Positions 37,906 to 47,025 of a DNA stretch of 60,167 nt are shown in pieces. Under the pieces are notes generated by a model. It was not told where the DNA came from. It did no database searches and saw only the letters and a program-made list of their open reading frames with translations. Source of the stretch: Mesorhizobium sp. L2C084A000. Its GTDB lineage: Bacteria > Pseudomonadota > Alphaproteobacteria > Rhizobiales > Rhizobiaceae. Location: contig NZ_AYWX01000006.1 of the NCBI RefSeq assembly GCF_000502875.1, positions 116,677-176,843 on the forward strand, given 5' to 3'. The number at the start of each line of letters is the position of its first letter. Position 1 is the first letter of the stretch. Made by a program: the position numbers and the translations under genes.

Positions 37906-39003
37906 ATGAAACTCTTCGACTGCCCGCATTGCGGCCATCGCATCTATTTCGAGAACGCCCAGTGCCTGAACTGCGGAAACCCGGTGCTCTACGATCCCGA
38001 GCACGCGCGCTTTGCGCTGGCGGGCGTCGACGGCGTCTTCCAGTGCACCAACGCCGATAAATGCGCCTGCAACTGGATGGCGGAACCGGGTCACGCTTTT
38101 TGCCGCGCCTGCGTGCTGAACCAGCTGATCCCGGATCTCTCCGTCGACGGCAACCGCCGCCGCTGGATCCGTGTCGAAGCGGCGAAAAAGCGCGCCATCT
38201 ACTCGCTGCTGGCCTTCGGGCTGCCGGTGGCGCCCAAGCAGACCCCTGCCGACGAGGTCGGCCTGGCCTTCGACTTCCTCGCCGATCCGATCGGCGGCGG
38301 CCCCGGCGGCGAGCGGATTCTCACCGGCCACGACAATGGCCTGGTCACGCTCAATGTCGCCGAGGCGGATTCGGCCGAGCGCGAGAAGCGGCGCGTCGAG
38401 ATGGGCGAGAACTACCGCACCTTGCTCGGCCATTTCCGCCATGAGCTCGGGCACTATTACTGGGACCGTCTGATCCGCGACGATCCGCACAGGCTCGAAG
38501 CTTTTCGCGCACTGTTCGGCGACGACCGCGCCGATTACGAACAGGCGCTGAAGGCCTATTATGCCAATGGTGCGCCGCCCGACTGGCAGCAAGGCCACAT
38601 CTCGGCCTATGCGACCTCGCATCCATGGGAGGACTGGGCCGAGACCTGGGCTCACCACCTGCACATCACCGACACGCTGGAAATGGTGCACGCACTGAAC
38701 TTTCCGCTCGGCCGGCTGGAGACGGTGGAGGCCAACGACTTGCCGCGCGGCGACACCGGCGGCGAATTGCAGGCAGCACCCTCGGAGCCGGCGACCGCGC
38801 CGGAGCCTTTCGAAAAGATCCTTGCCCGCTGGCTGGTGCTGTCGGAGGCCTCCAATTCGATCAACCGCTGCATGGGCCTGCCCGACCTCTACCCCTTCGT
38901 CATTTCGGAAGTCACGGCGCGGAAATTGGAATTCGTTCACGAACTTCTGACCGATTTGCCGAAAGAACACGGAACAAATCGTGAGTTGGCGCAGGCGCTT
39001 TAG
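37906..39003 (+). CDS. Putative zinc-binding metallopeptidase with N-terminal zinc ribbon (COG4307)
   Basis: 365 residues. The N-terminus is a zinc ribbon (CPHCGHRIYFENAQCLNCGNP, residues 5-25) plus further cysteines (CTNADKCAC, CRAC). The peptidase-like part has HFRHELGHYYW near residue 177, a zincin HExxH motif (HELGH), and HPWEDWAETWAHHLH near 237 as a likely third ligand region. It fits the Peptidase_Mx family. No signal peptide, so cytoplasmic. The substrate is unknown. Confidence 0.85.
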   Translation: MKLFDCPHCGHRIYFENAQCLNCGNPVLYDPEHARFALAGVDGVFQCTNADKCACNWMAEPGHAFCRACVLNQLIPDLSVDGNRRRWIRVEAAKKRAIYSLLAFGLPVAPKQTPADEVGLAFDFLADPIGGGPGGERILTGHDNGLVTLNVAEADSAEREKRRVEMGENYRTLLGHFRHELGHYYWDRLIRDDPHRLEAFRALFGDDRADYEQALKAYYANGAPPDWQQGHISAYATSHPWEDWAETWAHHLHITDTLEMVHALNFPLGRLETVEANDLPRGDTGGELQAAPSEPATAPEPFEKILARWLVLSEASNSINRCMGLPDLYPFVISEVTARKLEFVHELLTDLPKEHGTNRELAQAL

Positions 39004-39066
39004 CGGGAACGCATGAGCTGCTGCCCCGTTTTCGCTGGCGAGGGACCATGAAAACGGAGAGAAACC

Positions 39067-39666
39067 ATGAAATCCCTATTGTTTCCTGCGGTAGCCGGAA
39101 TGCTGACCGTGATGTCGGGCGCCGCGTTTGCCGATACCGCCGTCTCAGCCGTCACCGATCTTAACGTGCGCGCCGGGCCCGGCCCGCAATACCCTGTGAT
39201 CGGCGTGCTCGCCGCCGGTCAGTCGGCAACGCTCAATGGCTGCATCGAAAACAGCAAATGGTGCACCATAGCCGAGGCCGGCGGCCAGGGCTGGGTCTAT
39301 TCCGACTATGTGACGGCCGATATAGGCGGCAGCCGGGTGGTGCTGACGGAACGGCGCTCCAGCGTTGCTGTCGTCTCGCCGCCGGAGGACATCGGCAACT
39401 ACTCGACCGATTATACCGGCGCGATCATCGCCAGCGATCCGGTCGTGGATGACTTCCCTTCGCCCCCGGCTGAAGTCCGCACCTATGTCGACACGCATCG
39501 CCTCGATCCCATCTATCTCGAAGGCGAAGTGGTGACCGGCGCGACCCTGCCCGACACCGTCGAGCTGCGCGAGATTCCGGACTACAATTACCGCTATGTC
39601 TATGTGAACGGCCAGCGGGCGCTGATCGATCCGCAGACCCGGCGCATCATGTACGTCGTTCGCTGA
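39067..39666 (+). CDS. Secreted SH3 and DUF1236 domain protein
   Basis: 199 residues. Signal peptide (residues 1-22, ending AAFAD), then a bacterial SH3 domain (DLNVRAGPGPQYPVIGVLAAGQ, residues 31-52, to QGWVYSDYVTAD near 85), then a DUF1236 region ending VELREIPDYNYRYVYVNGQRALIDPQTRRIMYVVR-like in type. Common in rhizobia; probably binds the cell envelope. GGAGAGAAACC precedes the ATG. Role unknown. Confidence 0.88.
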   Translation: MKSLLFPAVAGMLTVMSGAAFADTAVSAVTDLNVRAGPGPQYPVIGVLAAGQSATLNGCIENSKWCTIAEAGGQGWVYSDYVTADIGGSRVVLTERRSSVAVVSPPEDIGNYSTDYTGAIIASDPVVDDFPSPPAEVRTYVDTHRLDPIYLEGEVVTGATLPDTVELREIPDYNYRYVYVNGQRALIDPQTRRIMYVVR

Positions 39667-39825
39667 CGACAAGCGGCACAAGCGGCCGCTGCGACAGTAG
39701 CGGCCGCCAGCAGGCGGCGCTCTCCTGCGCCGACTTTGCTCTGGCTTAGTCCTTTGCGGAAAACCATTCCGATTTTCCCGGCCATCGGTTAGTCAACAGG
39801 CGATGACTTTGGCAAAGGAGCCCGC

Positions 39826-40773
39826 GTGACCATCGATCCGGCCGCCTTCGAGCGTTACAGGCATTCGCCGAACGCCAGGACGACCTTGCCGCGCCTGTTG
39901 CTCGGAACGGGGATCGTGGTCTTTTTTTGGGCAGCAATCACCGTGGCCGTGCTGGTCGGCGGCACTTATGCCTTTTTCGCCTGGCAGGCGGCCCCATCCG
40001 GCATGCAGGGTTTCCTCGCTTCGCCCCTCGGCATCCTCACCGCGCTCGTCTCGTTTGCCGGCATCTGGATCGGCCTGTGGGTCGCCATGCGCTGGCTGCA
40101 TGGCGAGAAGCTGTCGGCGCTGCTCGGCAACAGGCGACGTGTTTCATGGTCCGGCTTCGTCAAGGGGCTGATCGCGGTGCTGATCACGTCGTTCATATCC
40201 GAAATCCTGCTCTATTTGCTGCAGCCGCAGATCGCGCGTGGCCCGATCAGCCTGTCGTCCTGGCTGCTGTTTGCGATCCCGATCGCCGCGCTCACCCTGT
40301 TGCAGACCTCTTCGGAAGAGCTGTTGTTTCGCGGCTACCTGCTGCGCGGCCTCGCCAGCCGGTTCAAGAGCCCGTTCGTCTGGGCGCTGCTGCCGGCCCT
40401 GCTGTTCACCTCGCTGCATTGGAGCGCGAGTTCGTCACCAGCCATCAATGCTTGCGTGCTGGCGTCGATCGCCGCTTTCGCGCTGCTGCTGACACTTGTC
40501 GTCTACGCAACCGGCAATCTCGGCGGCGCCTTGGGTGCTCATCTCGGCAACAACCTGACCGGGTTTCTCTTGATCTCGCATCAGGAAAGCTACAATTCCT
40601 TCGCCCTGTTCAATGCCAGGCCGCTCGAAGGACCGGGCTGGGCGACGTCGGATGCGGTTCTCATCGCCTTCATCGGCATCGCCTGCAGCCTGCTGACCAT
40701 CGTGCTGCTTCTATATCCGCGTTCGCCGCTCAAGGTCGCCGCCGAGCTTCCGGACCGGGCGAGCACGGCCTGA
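39826..40773 (+). CDS. CPBP family intramembrane metalloprotease
   Basis: 315 residues, about eight helices. Abi/CPBP motifs: EELLFRGYLLRGL (motif 1, EExxxR, near residue 165), SLHWSAS (near 202) and HLGNNLTGF (near 240). Eukaryotic relatives (Rce1) process prenylated proteins; bacterial ones confer immunity to bacteriocins or cut membrane anchors. The start appears to be GTG 39826, with AAAGGAG upstream. The target is unknown. Confidence 0.87.
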   Translation: MTIDPAAFERYRHSPNARTTLPRLLLGTGIVVFFWAAITVAVLVGGTYAFFAWQAAPSGMQGFLASPLGILTALVSFAGIWIGLWVAMRWLHGEKLSALLGNRRRVSWSGFVKGLIAVLITSFISEILLYLLQPQIARGPISLSSWLLFAIPIAALTLLQTSSEELLFRGYLLRGLASRFKSPFVWALLPALLFTSLHWSASSSPAINACVLASIAAFALLLTLVVYATGNLGGALGAHLGNNLTGFLLISHQESYNSFALFNARPLEGPGWATSDAVLIAFIGIACSLLTIVLLLYPRSPLKVAAELPDRASTA

Positions 40774-40809
40774 TTGCAGGCCCGGGAACGACGCAATCCG
40801 GTCTTTGTC

Positions 40810-40970
40810 TTGACTCTGCGTCCGATTTCCTGTCTACACGCCCCGAATTCCGCGACGAGTATCCCTCCGAGCAAGCCGACCAGGACGCCGAAGCCTCTTC
40901 GAGGTGAAGTGCTGTAAATCGATCCTGGAGGCCAACACCCGGCAGCGCTGAGCGCCCCCGGGTGCTTTTT
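40810..40970 (+). ncRNA. Candidate small RNA or attenuated leader upstream of ffh
   Basis: TTGACT (40810-40815), 17 bases, then TCTACA (40833-40838) is a good sigma-70 type promoter. About 95 bases downstream a hairpin CACCCGG (40936-40942)/CCGGGTG (40958-40964) is followed by CTTTTT. Together they delimit a transcript of about 125 bases that ends 94 bases before the ffh ATG. No start codon with a ribosome-binding site is seen inside. It lacks the 4.5S RNA core, so it is not ffs. It could be an ffh leader or a stand-alone RNA. Confidence 0.4.
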
Positions 40971-41063
40971 GGCTTTTCGCTTGGACGGGCTTTTGCTTGG
41001 ACACTTGGCGCGAACGCATTACTTCTCGGTCACCGTCCGGGTGCCTGGGAAAAAGGAAGAAGA

Positions 41064-42668
41064 ATGTTTGAATCGCTGCAGGAGCGCCTTGGCTCCATCC
41101 TGAACGGCCTCACCGGCCGCGGCGCGCTGTCGGAGGCTGATGTCTCGGCGGCGCTGCGCGAGGTGCGCCGTGCACTGCTCGAAGCCGACGTGGCGCTGGA
41201 AGTGGTGCGCTCCTTCACCGACAAGGTGCGTGAGAAGGCCGTCGGCGCTGCCGTGGTCAAGTCTATCAAGCCCGGCCAGATGGTCGTCAAGATCGTCCAT
41301 GACGAACTGGTCGACATGCTCGGCGCCGAGGGCGTCGCCATCGATCTCAATGCCCCGGCCCCGGTCGTCATCATGATGGTCGGCCTGCAGGGTTCCGGCA
41401 AGACGACGACCTCGGCCAAGATCGCCAAGCGTCTCACCGAGCGTCAGAACAAGAAGGTCCTGATGGCCTCGCTCGACACGCGGCGTCCTGCCGCGCAAGA
41501 GCAGCTTCGCCAGCTCGGCGAACAGGTCAAGGTCGCCACGCTGCCGATCATCGACGGCCAGTCGCCGGTCGACATCGCCCGCCGCGCCGTGCAGGCGGCC
41601 AAGCTCGGCGGCCACGACATCGTCATCCTCGACACCGCCGGCCGCACCCATATCGACGAGCCGCTGATGGTCGAGATGGCCGACATCAAGAAGGTGTCGA
41701 GCCCGCACGAAATCCTGCTGGTCGCCGATTCGCTGACCGGCCAGGACGCCGTCAACCTGGCCAAGAGCTTCGACGAGCGCGTCGGCATCACCGGCCTCGT
41801 CCTGACCCGCATGGACGGCGACGGCCGCGGTGGTGCTGCACTCTCCATGCGCGCCGTCACCGGCAAGCCGATCAAGCTGATCGGCACTGGCGAAAAGATG
41901 GACGGGCTGGAGGAATTCCACCCCAAGCGCATCGCCGACCGCATCCTCGGCATGGGCGACATTGTCTCGCTCGTCGAAAAGGCCGCCGAGAACATCGACG
42001 CCGAGCAGGCGGCGGCGATGGCCAAGAAGATGCAGTCGGGCAAGTTCGACCTGAACGATCTCGCCGGCCAGCTTCAGCAGATGTCGAAGATGGGCGGCAT
42101 GGGCGGCATCATGGGCATGATGCCCGGCATGGGCAAGATGAAGGACCAGATGGCCGCCGCCGGTCTCGACGACAAGATGTTCGGCCGCCAGCTCGCCATC
42201 ATCTCGTCGATGACCAAGGCCGAGCGCGCCAATCCCGATTTGCTCAAGCATTCGCGCAAGAAGCGCATCGCCGCCGGTTCCGGCACCGACGCGGCCGAAA
42301 TCAACAAGCTGCTCAAGATGCATCGCGGCATGGCCGACATGATGAAGGCGATGGGCGGCAAGGGCAAAGGCGGCGGCCTGATGCGCGGCATGATGGGCGG
42401 CCTCGCCTCCAAGATGGGCCTCGGCGGCATGATGCCGGGCGGCCCCGGGGGCATGGGTGGCGGCATGATGGGCGGCGGCATGCCGGACCTGTCGAAGATG
42501 GATCCCAAGCAGCTCGAAGCCTTGCAGAAGCAGGCGCAAGCAGCCGGCCTCGGCGGCGGCATGAAAGGCCTTCCCGGCGGCGGCCTACCCGGACTGCCCG
42601 GCGGCATGAAGCTCCCCGGCCTGCCCGGAATGGGCGGCGGCCTGCCCGGCCTTGGCAAGAAGAAGTGA
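41064..42668 (+). CDS. ffh: Signal recognition particle protein Ffh
   Basis: 534 residues. The NG domain has GLQGSGKTTTSAKIA (near residue 106), DTRRPAAQEQL, DTAGRTH and TRMDGDGRGG; the M domain (from about 295) binds 4.5S RNA, with GSGTDAAEINKLLK near residue 410. The C-terminal 110 residues are an extended Gly/Met/Pro tail longer than in E. coli (453 residues). GGAAGAAGA precedes ATG 41064. First gene of ffh-chorismate mutase-rpsP. Confidence 0.97.
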   Translation: MFESLQERLGSILNGLTGRGALSEADVSAALREVRRALLEADVALEVVRSFTDKVREKAVGAAVVKSIKPGQMVVKIVHDELVDMLGAEGVAIDLNAPAPVVIMMVGLQGSGKTTTSAKIAKRLTERQNKKVLMASLDTRRPAAQEQLRQLGEQVKVATLPIIDGQSPVDIARRAVQAAKLGGHDIVILDTAGRTHIDEPLMVEMADIKKVSSPHEILLVADSLTGQDAVNLAKSFDERVGITGLVLTRMDGDGRGGAALSMRAVTGKPIKLIGTGEKMDGLEEFHPKRIADRILGMGDIVSLVEKAAENIDAEQAAAMAKKMQSGKFDLNDLAGQLQQMSKMGGMGGIMGMMPGMGKMKDQMAAAGLDDKMFGRQLAIISSMTKAERANPDLLKHSRKKRIAAGSGTDAAEINKLLKMHRGMADMMKAMGGKGKGGGLMRGMMGGLASKMGLGGMMPGGPGGMGGGMMGGGMPDLSKMDPKQLEALQKQAQAAGLGGGMKGLPGGGLPGLPGGMKLPGLPGMGGGLPGLGKKK

Positions 42669-42675
42669 GGACGCC

Positions 42676-43002
42676 ATGAACGAAGAGAAGGACATGGCCG
42701 ACGCTCGCGCTCTCCTGGCCGATTACCGCGCCTCGATCGACAACATCGACGCGGCCCTCATCCACATGCTGGCCGAGCGCTTCCGCTGCACCAAGGCGGT
42801 CGGTGTGCTGAAGGCGACGCATGGCCTGCCCCCGGCCGACCCGGCACGCGAGCAGCAGCAGATCGCCCGGCTTCGCCAGCTGGCGAAGGATGCCCATCTC
42901 GACCCGGATTTCGCGGAAAAATTCCTCAACTTCGTCGTCCGCGAAGTGATCCGCCACCACGAACAGATCGCCGCTTCCAACGGCGTGATGAAAGCCGGCT
43001 GA
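42676..43002 (+). CDS. Chorismate mutase (AroQ class)
   Basis: 108-residue all-helical AroQ-type enzyme converting chorismate to prephenate. It shows DYRASIDNIDAALIHMLAERFRCTKAVGVLK (residues 15-45) with the active-site Arg and Lys placed as in the family, and DPAREQQQIARL near 57. It lies 7 bases after ffh and 51 before rpsP; this three-gene string is frequent in Rhizobiales. ATG 42676 is chosen; one 8 codons earlier overlaps ffh. Confidence 0.93.
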   Translation: MNEEKDMADARALLADYRASIDNIDAALIHMLAERFRCTKAVGVLKATHGLPPADPAREQQQIARLRQLAKDAHLDPDFAEKFLNFVVREVIRHHEQIAASNGVMKAG

Positions 43003-43053
43003 GAAACCAGCCACCAACCGATCAACCAAATCAGCCTTTTTAGGAGAAAATAA

Positions 43054-43455
43054 ATGCCCTTGAAGATCCGACTGGCCCGTGCGGGCTCGAAGAAGCGTCC
43101 TTACTACCACGTCGTCATTGCCGACGCCCGTTCGCCGCGTGACGGCCGGTTCATCGAGTCGATCGGCTCGTGGAACCCGCTGCTGCCCAAGGACGGCGAA
43201 CGCGTCAAGGTCGACGCCGACCGCGTCAAGCATTGGCTGGCGCATGGCGCCCAGCCGACCGACCGCGTGCTGCGTTTCCTCGACGAGGCCGGCCTCGTCA
43301 AGCGCGACGCCCGTTCCAACCCGAAGAAGGCCGAGCCGGGCAAGAAGGCGCAGGAACGTGCTTCGCTCTTGAAGAAGGCGCAGGAAGACGCTGCTGCCGC
43401 GGCTGCGGCCGCCGCAGCAGCACCGGCCGAGGCGGAAGCCGCCACCGCCGAATAA
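43054..43455 (+). CDS. rpsP: 30S ribosomal protein S16
   Basis: 133 residues. Begins [34 protein letters not shown], typical of S16, followed by an Ala/Glu/Lys-rich tail ([18 protein letters not shown]) seen in alphaproteobacterial S16. AGGAGAAAATAA precedes the ATG. It is followed at once by a terminator, so rimM, trmD and rplS, which often follow rpsP, are not here. Confidence 0.97.
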   Translation: MPLKIRLARAGSKKRPYYHVVIADARSPRDGRFIESIGSWNPLLPKDGERVKVDADRVKHWLAHGAQPTDRVLRFLDEAGLVKRDARSNPKKAEPGKKAQERASLLKKAQEDAAAAAAAAAAAPAEAEAATAE

Positions 43456-43477
43456 GTATTGCCCTATCGCATCCAGG

Positions 43478-43505
43478 AAAACGGCGGGCCAAGGCCCGCC
43501 GTTTT
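43478..43505. terminator. Bidirectional intrinsic terminator after rpsP
   Basis: AAAACGGCGGGCC (43478-43490) and GGCCCGCCGTTTT (43493-43505) form a perfect 13-bp dyad around AA. T-tracts follow on both strands, serving rpsP (+) and the lipoprotein gene (-). Confidence 0.9.
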
Positions 43506-43536
43506 GCTGTTCGGTTCTGTCTGTAAGAGCTGCCGA

Positions 43537-43800
43537 TCAATAACCGCTCGGGCAGCGGTCGATGTAGACGCGGCCCCGCCGATCGCGATAGCGGCATTCG
43601 CCGCTCTCGCTTGCCCGGCCGATCAGCGCACCGGCAACAGCACCGACAGCGCCACCGACGACGGCGCCTTCAACCGGATCGCCGGCGACCGCCGCACCGA
43701 CGGCAGCGCCACCGAGGCCGCCTACGGCCGCGCCTTTTTCCGTTTGCGAACAAGCGGCAAGCGGCACCAGCAGCGCCATCAAAAGCATCGTTTTCTTCAT
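43537..43800 (-). CDS. Glycine-zipper lipoprotein
   Basis: 87 residues. Lipoprotein signal with lipobox LAAC (Cys 17), then a glycine-zipper stretch (GAAVGGLGGAAVGAAVAGDP, then GAVVGGAVGAVAGALIG) and a short C-terminus with two cysteines (ECRYRDRRGRVYIDRCPSG). This resembles the 17-kDa antigen/YMGG-type outer-membrane lipoproteins. The function is unknown, possibly envelope integrity. It is convergent with rpsP. Confidence 0.85.
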   Translation of the reverse strand: MKKTMLLMALLVPLAACSQTEKGAAVGGLGGAAVGAAVAGDPVEGAVVGGAVGAVAGALIGRASESGECRYRDRRGRVYIDRCPSGY

Positions 43801-43934
43801 CGTCGTTCCTCTCCGATAGGAGCCGCCTCCGCCGCCAAGCGAATCTCTAACTCGCAACTCGGCGATTCGATCCCTAAGACATTGCCCGGCAAAGGGTTCC
43901 AGGCTTCGAGTTGAAAGCGATGCTTCGATCGGAT

Positions 43935-44336
43935 CTATCGGCTGAACGGGATCAGCGCGCGGACCCTGGCATCGCGCAGATACAGGCCACCCCACAGGAT
44001 AATGCCGAGATAGACGCCGAACAGCATGTGCGAGAACAGCGGGTTGTCGACGCGGACATTGGTGGCGATTGCGCCGCCCATATACGCGGTGAGCAGGATG
44101 GCGCCGAGCACCGCGGTGCGCGGCAAGGCGTAGAGCGCGGTCGAGATGACGCCAAGCATGCGCGCGACATTGGCATCGGCCGGCCAGCCGAGCGGCACCA
44201 TCGTCTGGGTGACGACATCGAGCGGCGGCAGCTTGATGACGCCGTCGAAGATCATGAACAGCACGATGACGCCGCTGAGCACGCGGCCGGTCCACAAAGC
44301 GCCCGGCGAGACGGGCGCGGTTTCGGAAATGCTCAT
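43935..44336 (-). CDS. DoxX family membrane protein
   Basis: 133 residues with four helices. LWTGRVLSGVIVLFMIFDGVIKLPPLDVV near residue 13 and YALPRTAVLGAILLTAYMGGAIATNVR near 72 are typical of DoxX-like proteins, some of which join redox complexes at the membrane. ATG 44336 has GGAGGGACC upstream. No partner is adjacent. Confidence 0.85.
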   Translation of the reverse strand: MSISETAPVSPGALWTGRVLSGVIVLFMIFDGVIKLPPLDVVTQTMVPLGWPADANVARMLGVISTALYALPRTAVLGAILLTAYMGGAIATNVRVDNPLFSHMLFGVYLGIILWGGLYLRDARVRALIPFSR

Positions 44337-44445
44337 GGTGGTCCCTCCTGATGGTCGAGCCCTTTCGCAGGGGTCGACCCAAGGACGTGGCATGGGGCCG
44401 CGATCCGACAGCGGGGCGGATTCTTTTAAACCCGCGCGCCTTCGC

Positions 44446-45375
44446 CTACGAAAAATAGAACTTTTCCGCCGGGATCATCTTCGGCGGCGTTTCGCCCAGC
44501 GCCTCGAACACCGAGATCTCGCAGACGCGGCAGAGACCGTCGAGGGCGAGGTCGTTGGCCTCGGTGCCGAACGGATCCTCGAGCTCTTCCGAAAGCGCGT
44601 CGAGGCCGAAGAAGGTGTAGGCGATCAGCGCCGTGAACAGCGGCGTCGCCCAACCGGTGGTCGAGATCAGGCCGATCGGCAGCAGCAGGCAGACGATATA
44701 GGCCGTGCGATGCACCAGCAGCGTGTAGGCGAAAGGTAACGGCGTACCGGCGATCCGCTCGCAGCCGGCCTGGATGGCCGCGATCGACGCGAGCCTCTCA
44801 TCGAGGATACGAAAGCCGATCGAGTCGACGTCGCCCGCCCGGCGCTGCGCATTGGCACGCCGGCCCATGCGCCTGACCATCTCATCCGCCGGATTGGAAA
44901 AGGCTGCTGCCTTGTCCGCCTCGGCGTCGATGAAGGCGCGGGCATCCTTCATGCTGTCGATCTTGCGCAACTGCCCGCGCAGGAAATGACAGAAGGCGAG
45001 CGCTTCCATCAGCAAGGCGCGCTGTTCGGTCTGGTCCGGGATGAGGCTGGTGGTGGCGCGTGCCAGGTTGCGCATTTCGAAGACCAGCGCGCCCCACAGC
45101 TTGCGCGCCTCCCACCAACGGTCGTAGGCGGCGTTGTTGCGGAACGAGAGATAGATCGACAATGTCACGCCGACCAGGCCGAAAGGCGTGATGTTGAAGA
45201 CGCTGAAATCAAGCTGGAACCGGCGCGCCACGGCCAGGATGATCGCGGAATAAAGCGCGAAGCCCAATATCTGCGGCAGGATACGTGGCACGACCGAACC
45301 GCGCATGATGAAGAACAGCTGTAGGAATGTGGGGCGCGGGCGAACGATCATCGAAGGCCTTTCACGGACCGCCAT
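44446..45375 (-). CDS. Bestrophin-like (UPF0187) channel protein
   Basis: 309 residues. The N-terminal part (TFLQLFFIMRGSVVPRILPQILGFALYS, near residue 16) and the NNAAYDRWWEARKLWGALVFEMRNLAR segment (near 79) are diagnostic of bacterial bestrophins, which form pentameric ion channels. The C-terminus has YTFFGLDALSEELEDPFG near 268, the Ca2+-clasp-like acidic stretch. An ATG 8 codons inside is an alternative start. Confidence 0.9.
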   Translation of the reverse strand: MAVRERPSMIVRPRPTFLQLFFIMRGSVVPRILPQILGFALYSAIILAVARRFQLDFSVFNITPFGLVGVTLSIYLSFRNNAAYDRWWEARKLWGALVFEMRNLARATTSLIPDQTEQRALLMEALAFCHFLRGQLRKIDSMKDARAFIDAEADKAAAFSNPADEMVRRMGRRANAQRRAGDVDSIGFRILDERLASIAAIQAGCERIAGTPLPFAYTLLVHRTAYIVCLLLPIGLISTTGWATPLFTALIAYTFFGLDALSEELEDPFGTEANDLALDGLCRVCEISVFEALGETPPKMIPAEKFYFS

Positions 45376-45532
45376 CGGCCCTCACCTCCTTTATTGTGCG
45401 ATGCGACAGCTCTGCAAGCCCAGCCGCCAGCGACACCGCCATGTCGTCCTTGCAGGCTATCGGCACCCGACGGGCGTGGATATTGAGGAGTTGCGGGCTG
45501 CGGCCCACCACTTCAGTCGAGAGAAGAGAAAA

Positions 45533-45940
45533 ATGACCGGCGAGACCGATCTGAAGACACTGCTGGCATCGATGACGCCGGAGCTGCTGGCATGCACCTA
45601 TGTCTTCGCCACGCTGGCGCCTGGCGTCGTTCAGCCGGAAGGCCTCGAGCCGGTGATGGTGTTTCGTGAGCGCGGGGGCATGACGCTGATCGTAGACGAG
45701 GAGAAGGCCATCGCTGCGGCACTGACCGCGTCATTCCGCTGCCGGATGGTCACGCTCAACATCCATTCGTCGCTGGCAGCCGTCGGCTTTCTCGCCGCCA
45801 TCACCACGCGCCTCGCCGCCGCCGGCATGGGCGTGAACCCGGTTTCGGCCTTCTACCACGACCATCTGTTCGTGCCGGTCGACCGGGCGGAGGAGGCGCT
45901 GGGGCTGTTGGTTGGGTTGGCCGAGGAAAACAAGGTGTAG
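45533..45940 (+). CDS. ACT domain-containing protein (COG3602)
   Basis: 135 residues, two ACT-like halves: [19 protein letters not shown] at the start and [48 protein letters not shown] in the second half. Such proteins are thought to bind amino acids, but no role is known. ATG 45533 follows GAGAAGAGAA; a longer in-frame start (45305) would overlap the divergent bestrophin gene and is unlikely. Confidence 0.85.
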   Translation: MTGETDLKTLLASMTPELLACTYVFATLAPGVVQPEGLEPVMVFRERGGMTLIVDEEKAIAAALTASFRCRMVTLNIHSSLAAVGFLAAITTRLAAAGMGVNPVSAFYHDHLFVPVDRAEEALGLLVGLAEENKV

Positions 45941-45957
45941 CGCATCGGCCAAGCTGC

Positions 45958-46140
45958 CGATCTCCCCCCGCGTGGGGGAGATGGCCGGCAGGCCAGAGGG
46001 GGGCGCTGTCCCGCCAGCGTATCCACGATATCAACTGAACTTCCGATAGGTCTGTGCCTGTTTTTGGAAGGCCAGCAATGCCGCGTTCCTTCGCGCCCCC
46101 CTCTGCCCTGCCGGGCATCTCCCCCACGAGGGGGGAGATT
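45958..46140. repeat. Rhizobial intergenic palindromic repeat (GGGGGAGATG family), copy 2
   Basis: The left part (GGGGGAGATGGCCGGCAGG, then CCAGAGGGGGGCG) and the right part (CGCCCCCCTCTG, then CATCTCCCCCACG) are reverse complements about 80 bases apart. It is related to the element at 95-228. It lies at the convergent junction between the ACT protein and the solute-binding protein genes. Confidence 0.7.
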
Positions 46141-46155
46141 GGCGGCTTCGACGTC

Positions 46156-46926
46156 TCAATAAATATCGAAGTCGAAATATTTGGCCTGGATCTTCTTGTA
46201 GGTGCCGTCGGCGACGATGGCGTCGATTGCGGCGTTGAGCTTGTCGCGCAGGGCCGTGTCTTCCAGGCGCACGGCAATGCCGGCTTGCGTCTCCGTACCC
46301 TTGACGTCTCCAATCATCTTGCAGCAGCCTTCGCTCGCCTTCTTCAGCCAGTCCACCAGCACGAACTTGTCCGAAATGACCGCATCGAGGCGGCCATTCT
46401 GCAGATCGGTGATCGCCTCTTCCTGGGTGGGATAGAGTTTGGCCTCCGCGCCGGCCTTGCCATATTCATTCTGGGCATAGTCGGCCTGCGTGGTCGAAGC
46501 CTGGGCGCCGACCGTCTTGCCGGCAAGGGCCGCCGGTTCGGTCGAGGTCAGGTCGCTGTCCTTCGGCGCCACCAGAGCGAGCGGTGTCGTATAATATTTG
46601 TTGGTGAAGGCGACCTGCTTCTTGCGCTCCTCGGTGATGCTCATCGAGGCGATGATGGCGTCGAATTTCTTCGCCTGCAAAGCGGGAATGATGCCGTCCC
46701 AGTCCTGCGTGACGATCTCGCATTCGACCTTCATCTGCGCGCACAGCGCATTGGCGATGTCGATGTCGAAGCCTTCGACCTTGCCGTCAGCGGTAATGGT
46801 GTTGAACGGCGGATAGGCGCCCTCGGTGCCGATCTTGATTTTCTCCTGCGCCTGCGAAAGCGAGCCGGCCGCCATCACCAGCATGGCAGCGCCTGCTGCC
46901 GATATGATCCATTTTGAAATCTGCAT
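46156..46926 (-). CDS. ABC transporter polar amino-acid solute-binding protein
   Basis: 256 residues. Signal peptide (ISKWIISAAGAAMLVMAAG to SLSQAQ), then a family 3 binding domain: IGTEGAYPPFNTITADGKVEGFDIDIANALC (residues 31-61), FDAIIASMSITEERKKQVAFTNKYY near 87. It resembles binding proteins for lysine/arginine/ornithine or histidine. There is no permease or ATPase gene beside it, so it is an orphan or works with a transporter elsewhere. Confidence 0.9.
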   Translation of the reverse strand: MQISKWIISAAGAAMLVMAAGSLSQAQEKIKIGTEGAYPPFNTITADGKVEGFDIDIANALCAQMKVECEIVTQDWDGIIPALQAKKFDAIIASMSITEERKKQVAFTNKYYTTPLALVAPKDSDLTSTEPAALAGKTVGAQASTTQADYAQNEYGKAGAEAKLYPTQEEAITDLQNGRLDAVISDKFVLVDWLKKASEGCCKMIGDVKGTETQAGIAVRLEDTALRDKLNAAIDAIVADGTYKKIQAKYFDFDIY

Positions 46927-47025
46927 TTTCTTGGTTCCCCTTGAACGCCGGCATCTTGACGGGCGGCAAGGCAGCCAAGCATGGCGCGCCGGTACAGGCA
47001 AGTATTTTGCCTTGGGGCAATGAGG

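Noticed and set aside
40845..40970. 4.5S SRP RNA next to ffh
   Set aside because: The universal core (GGAAGGNAGCAGCC type) is absent.
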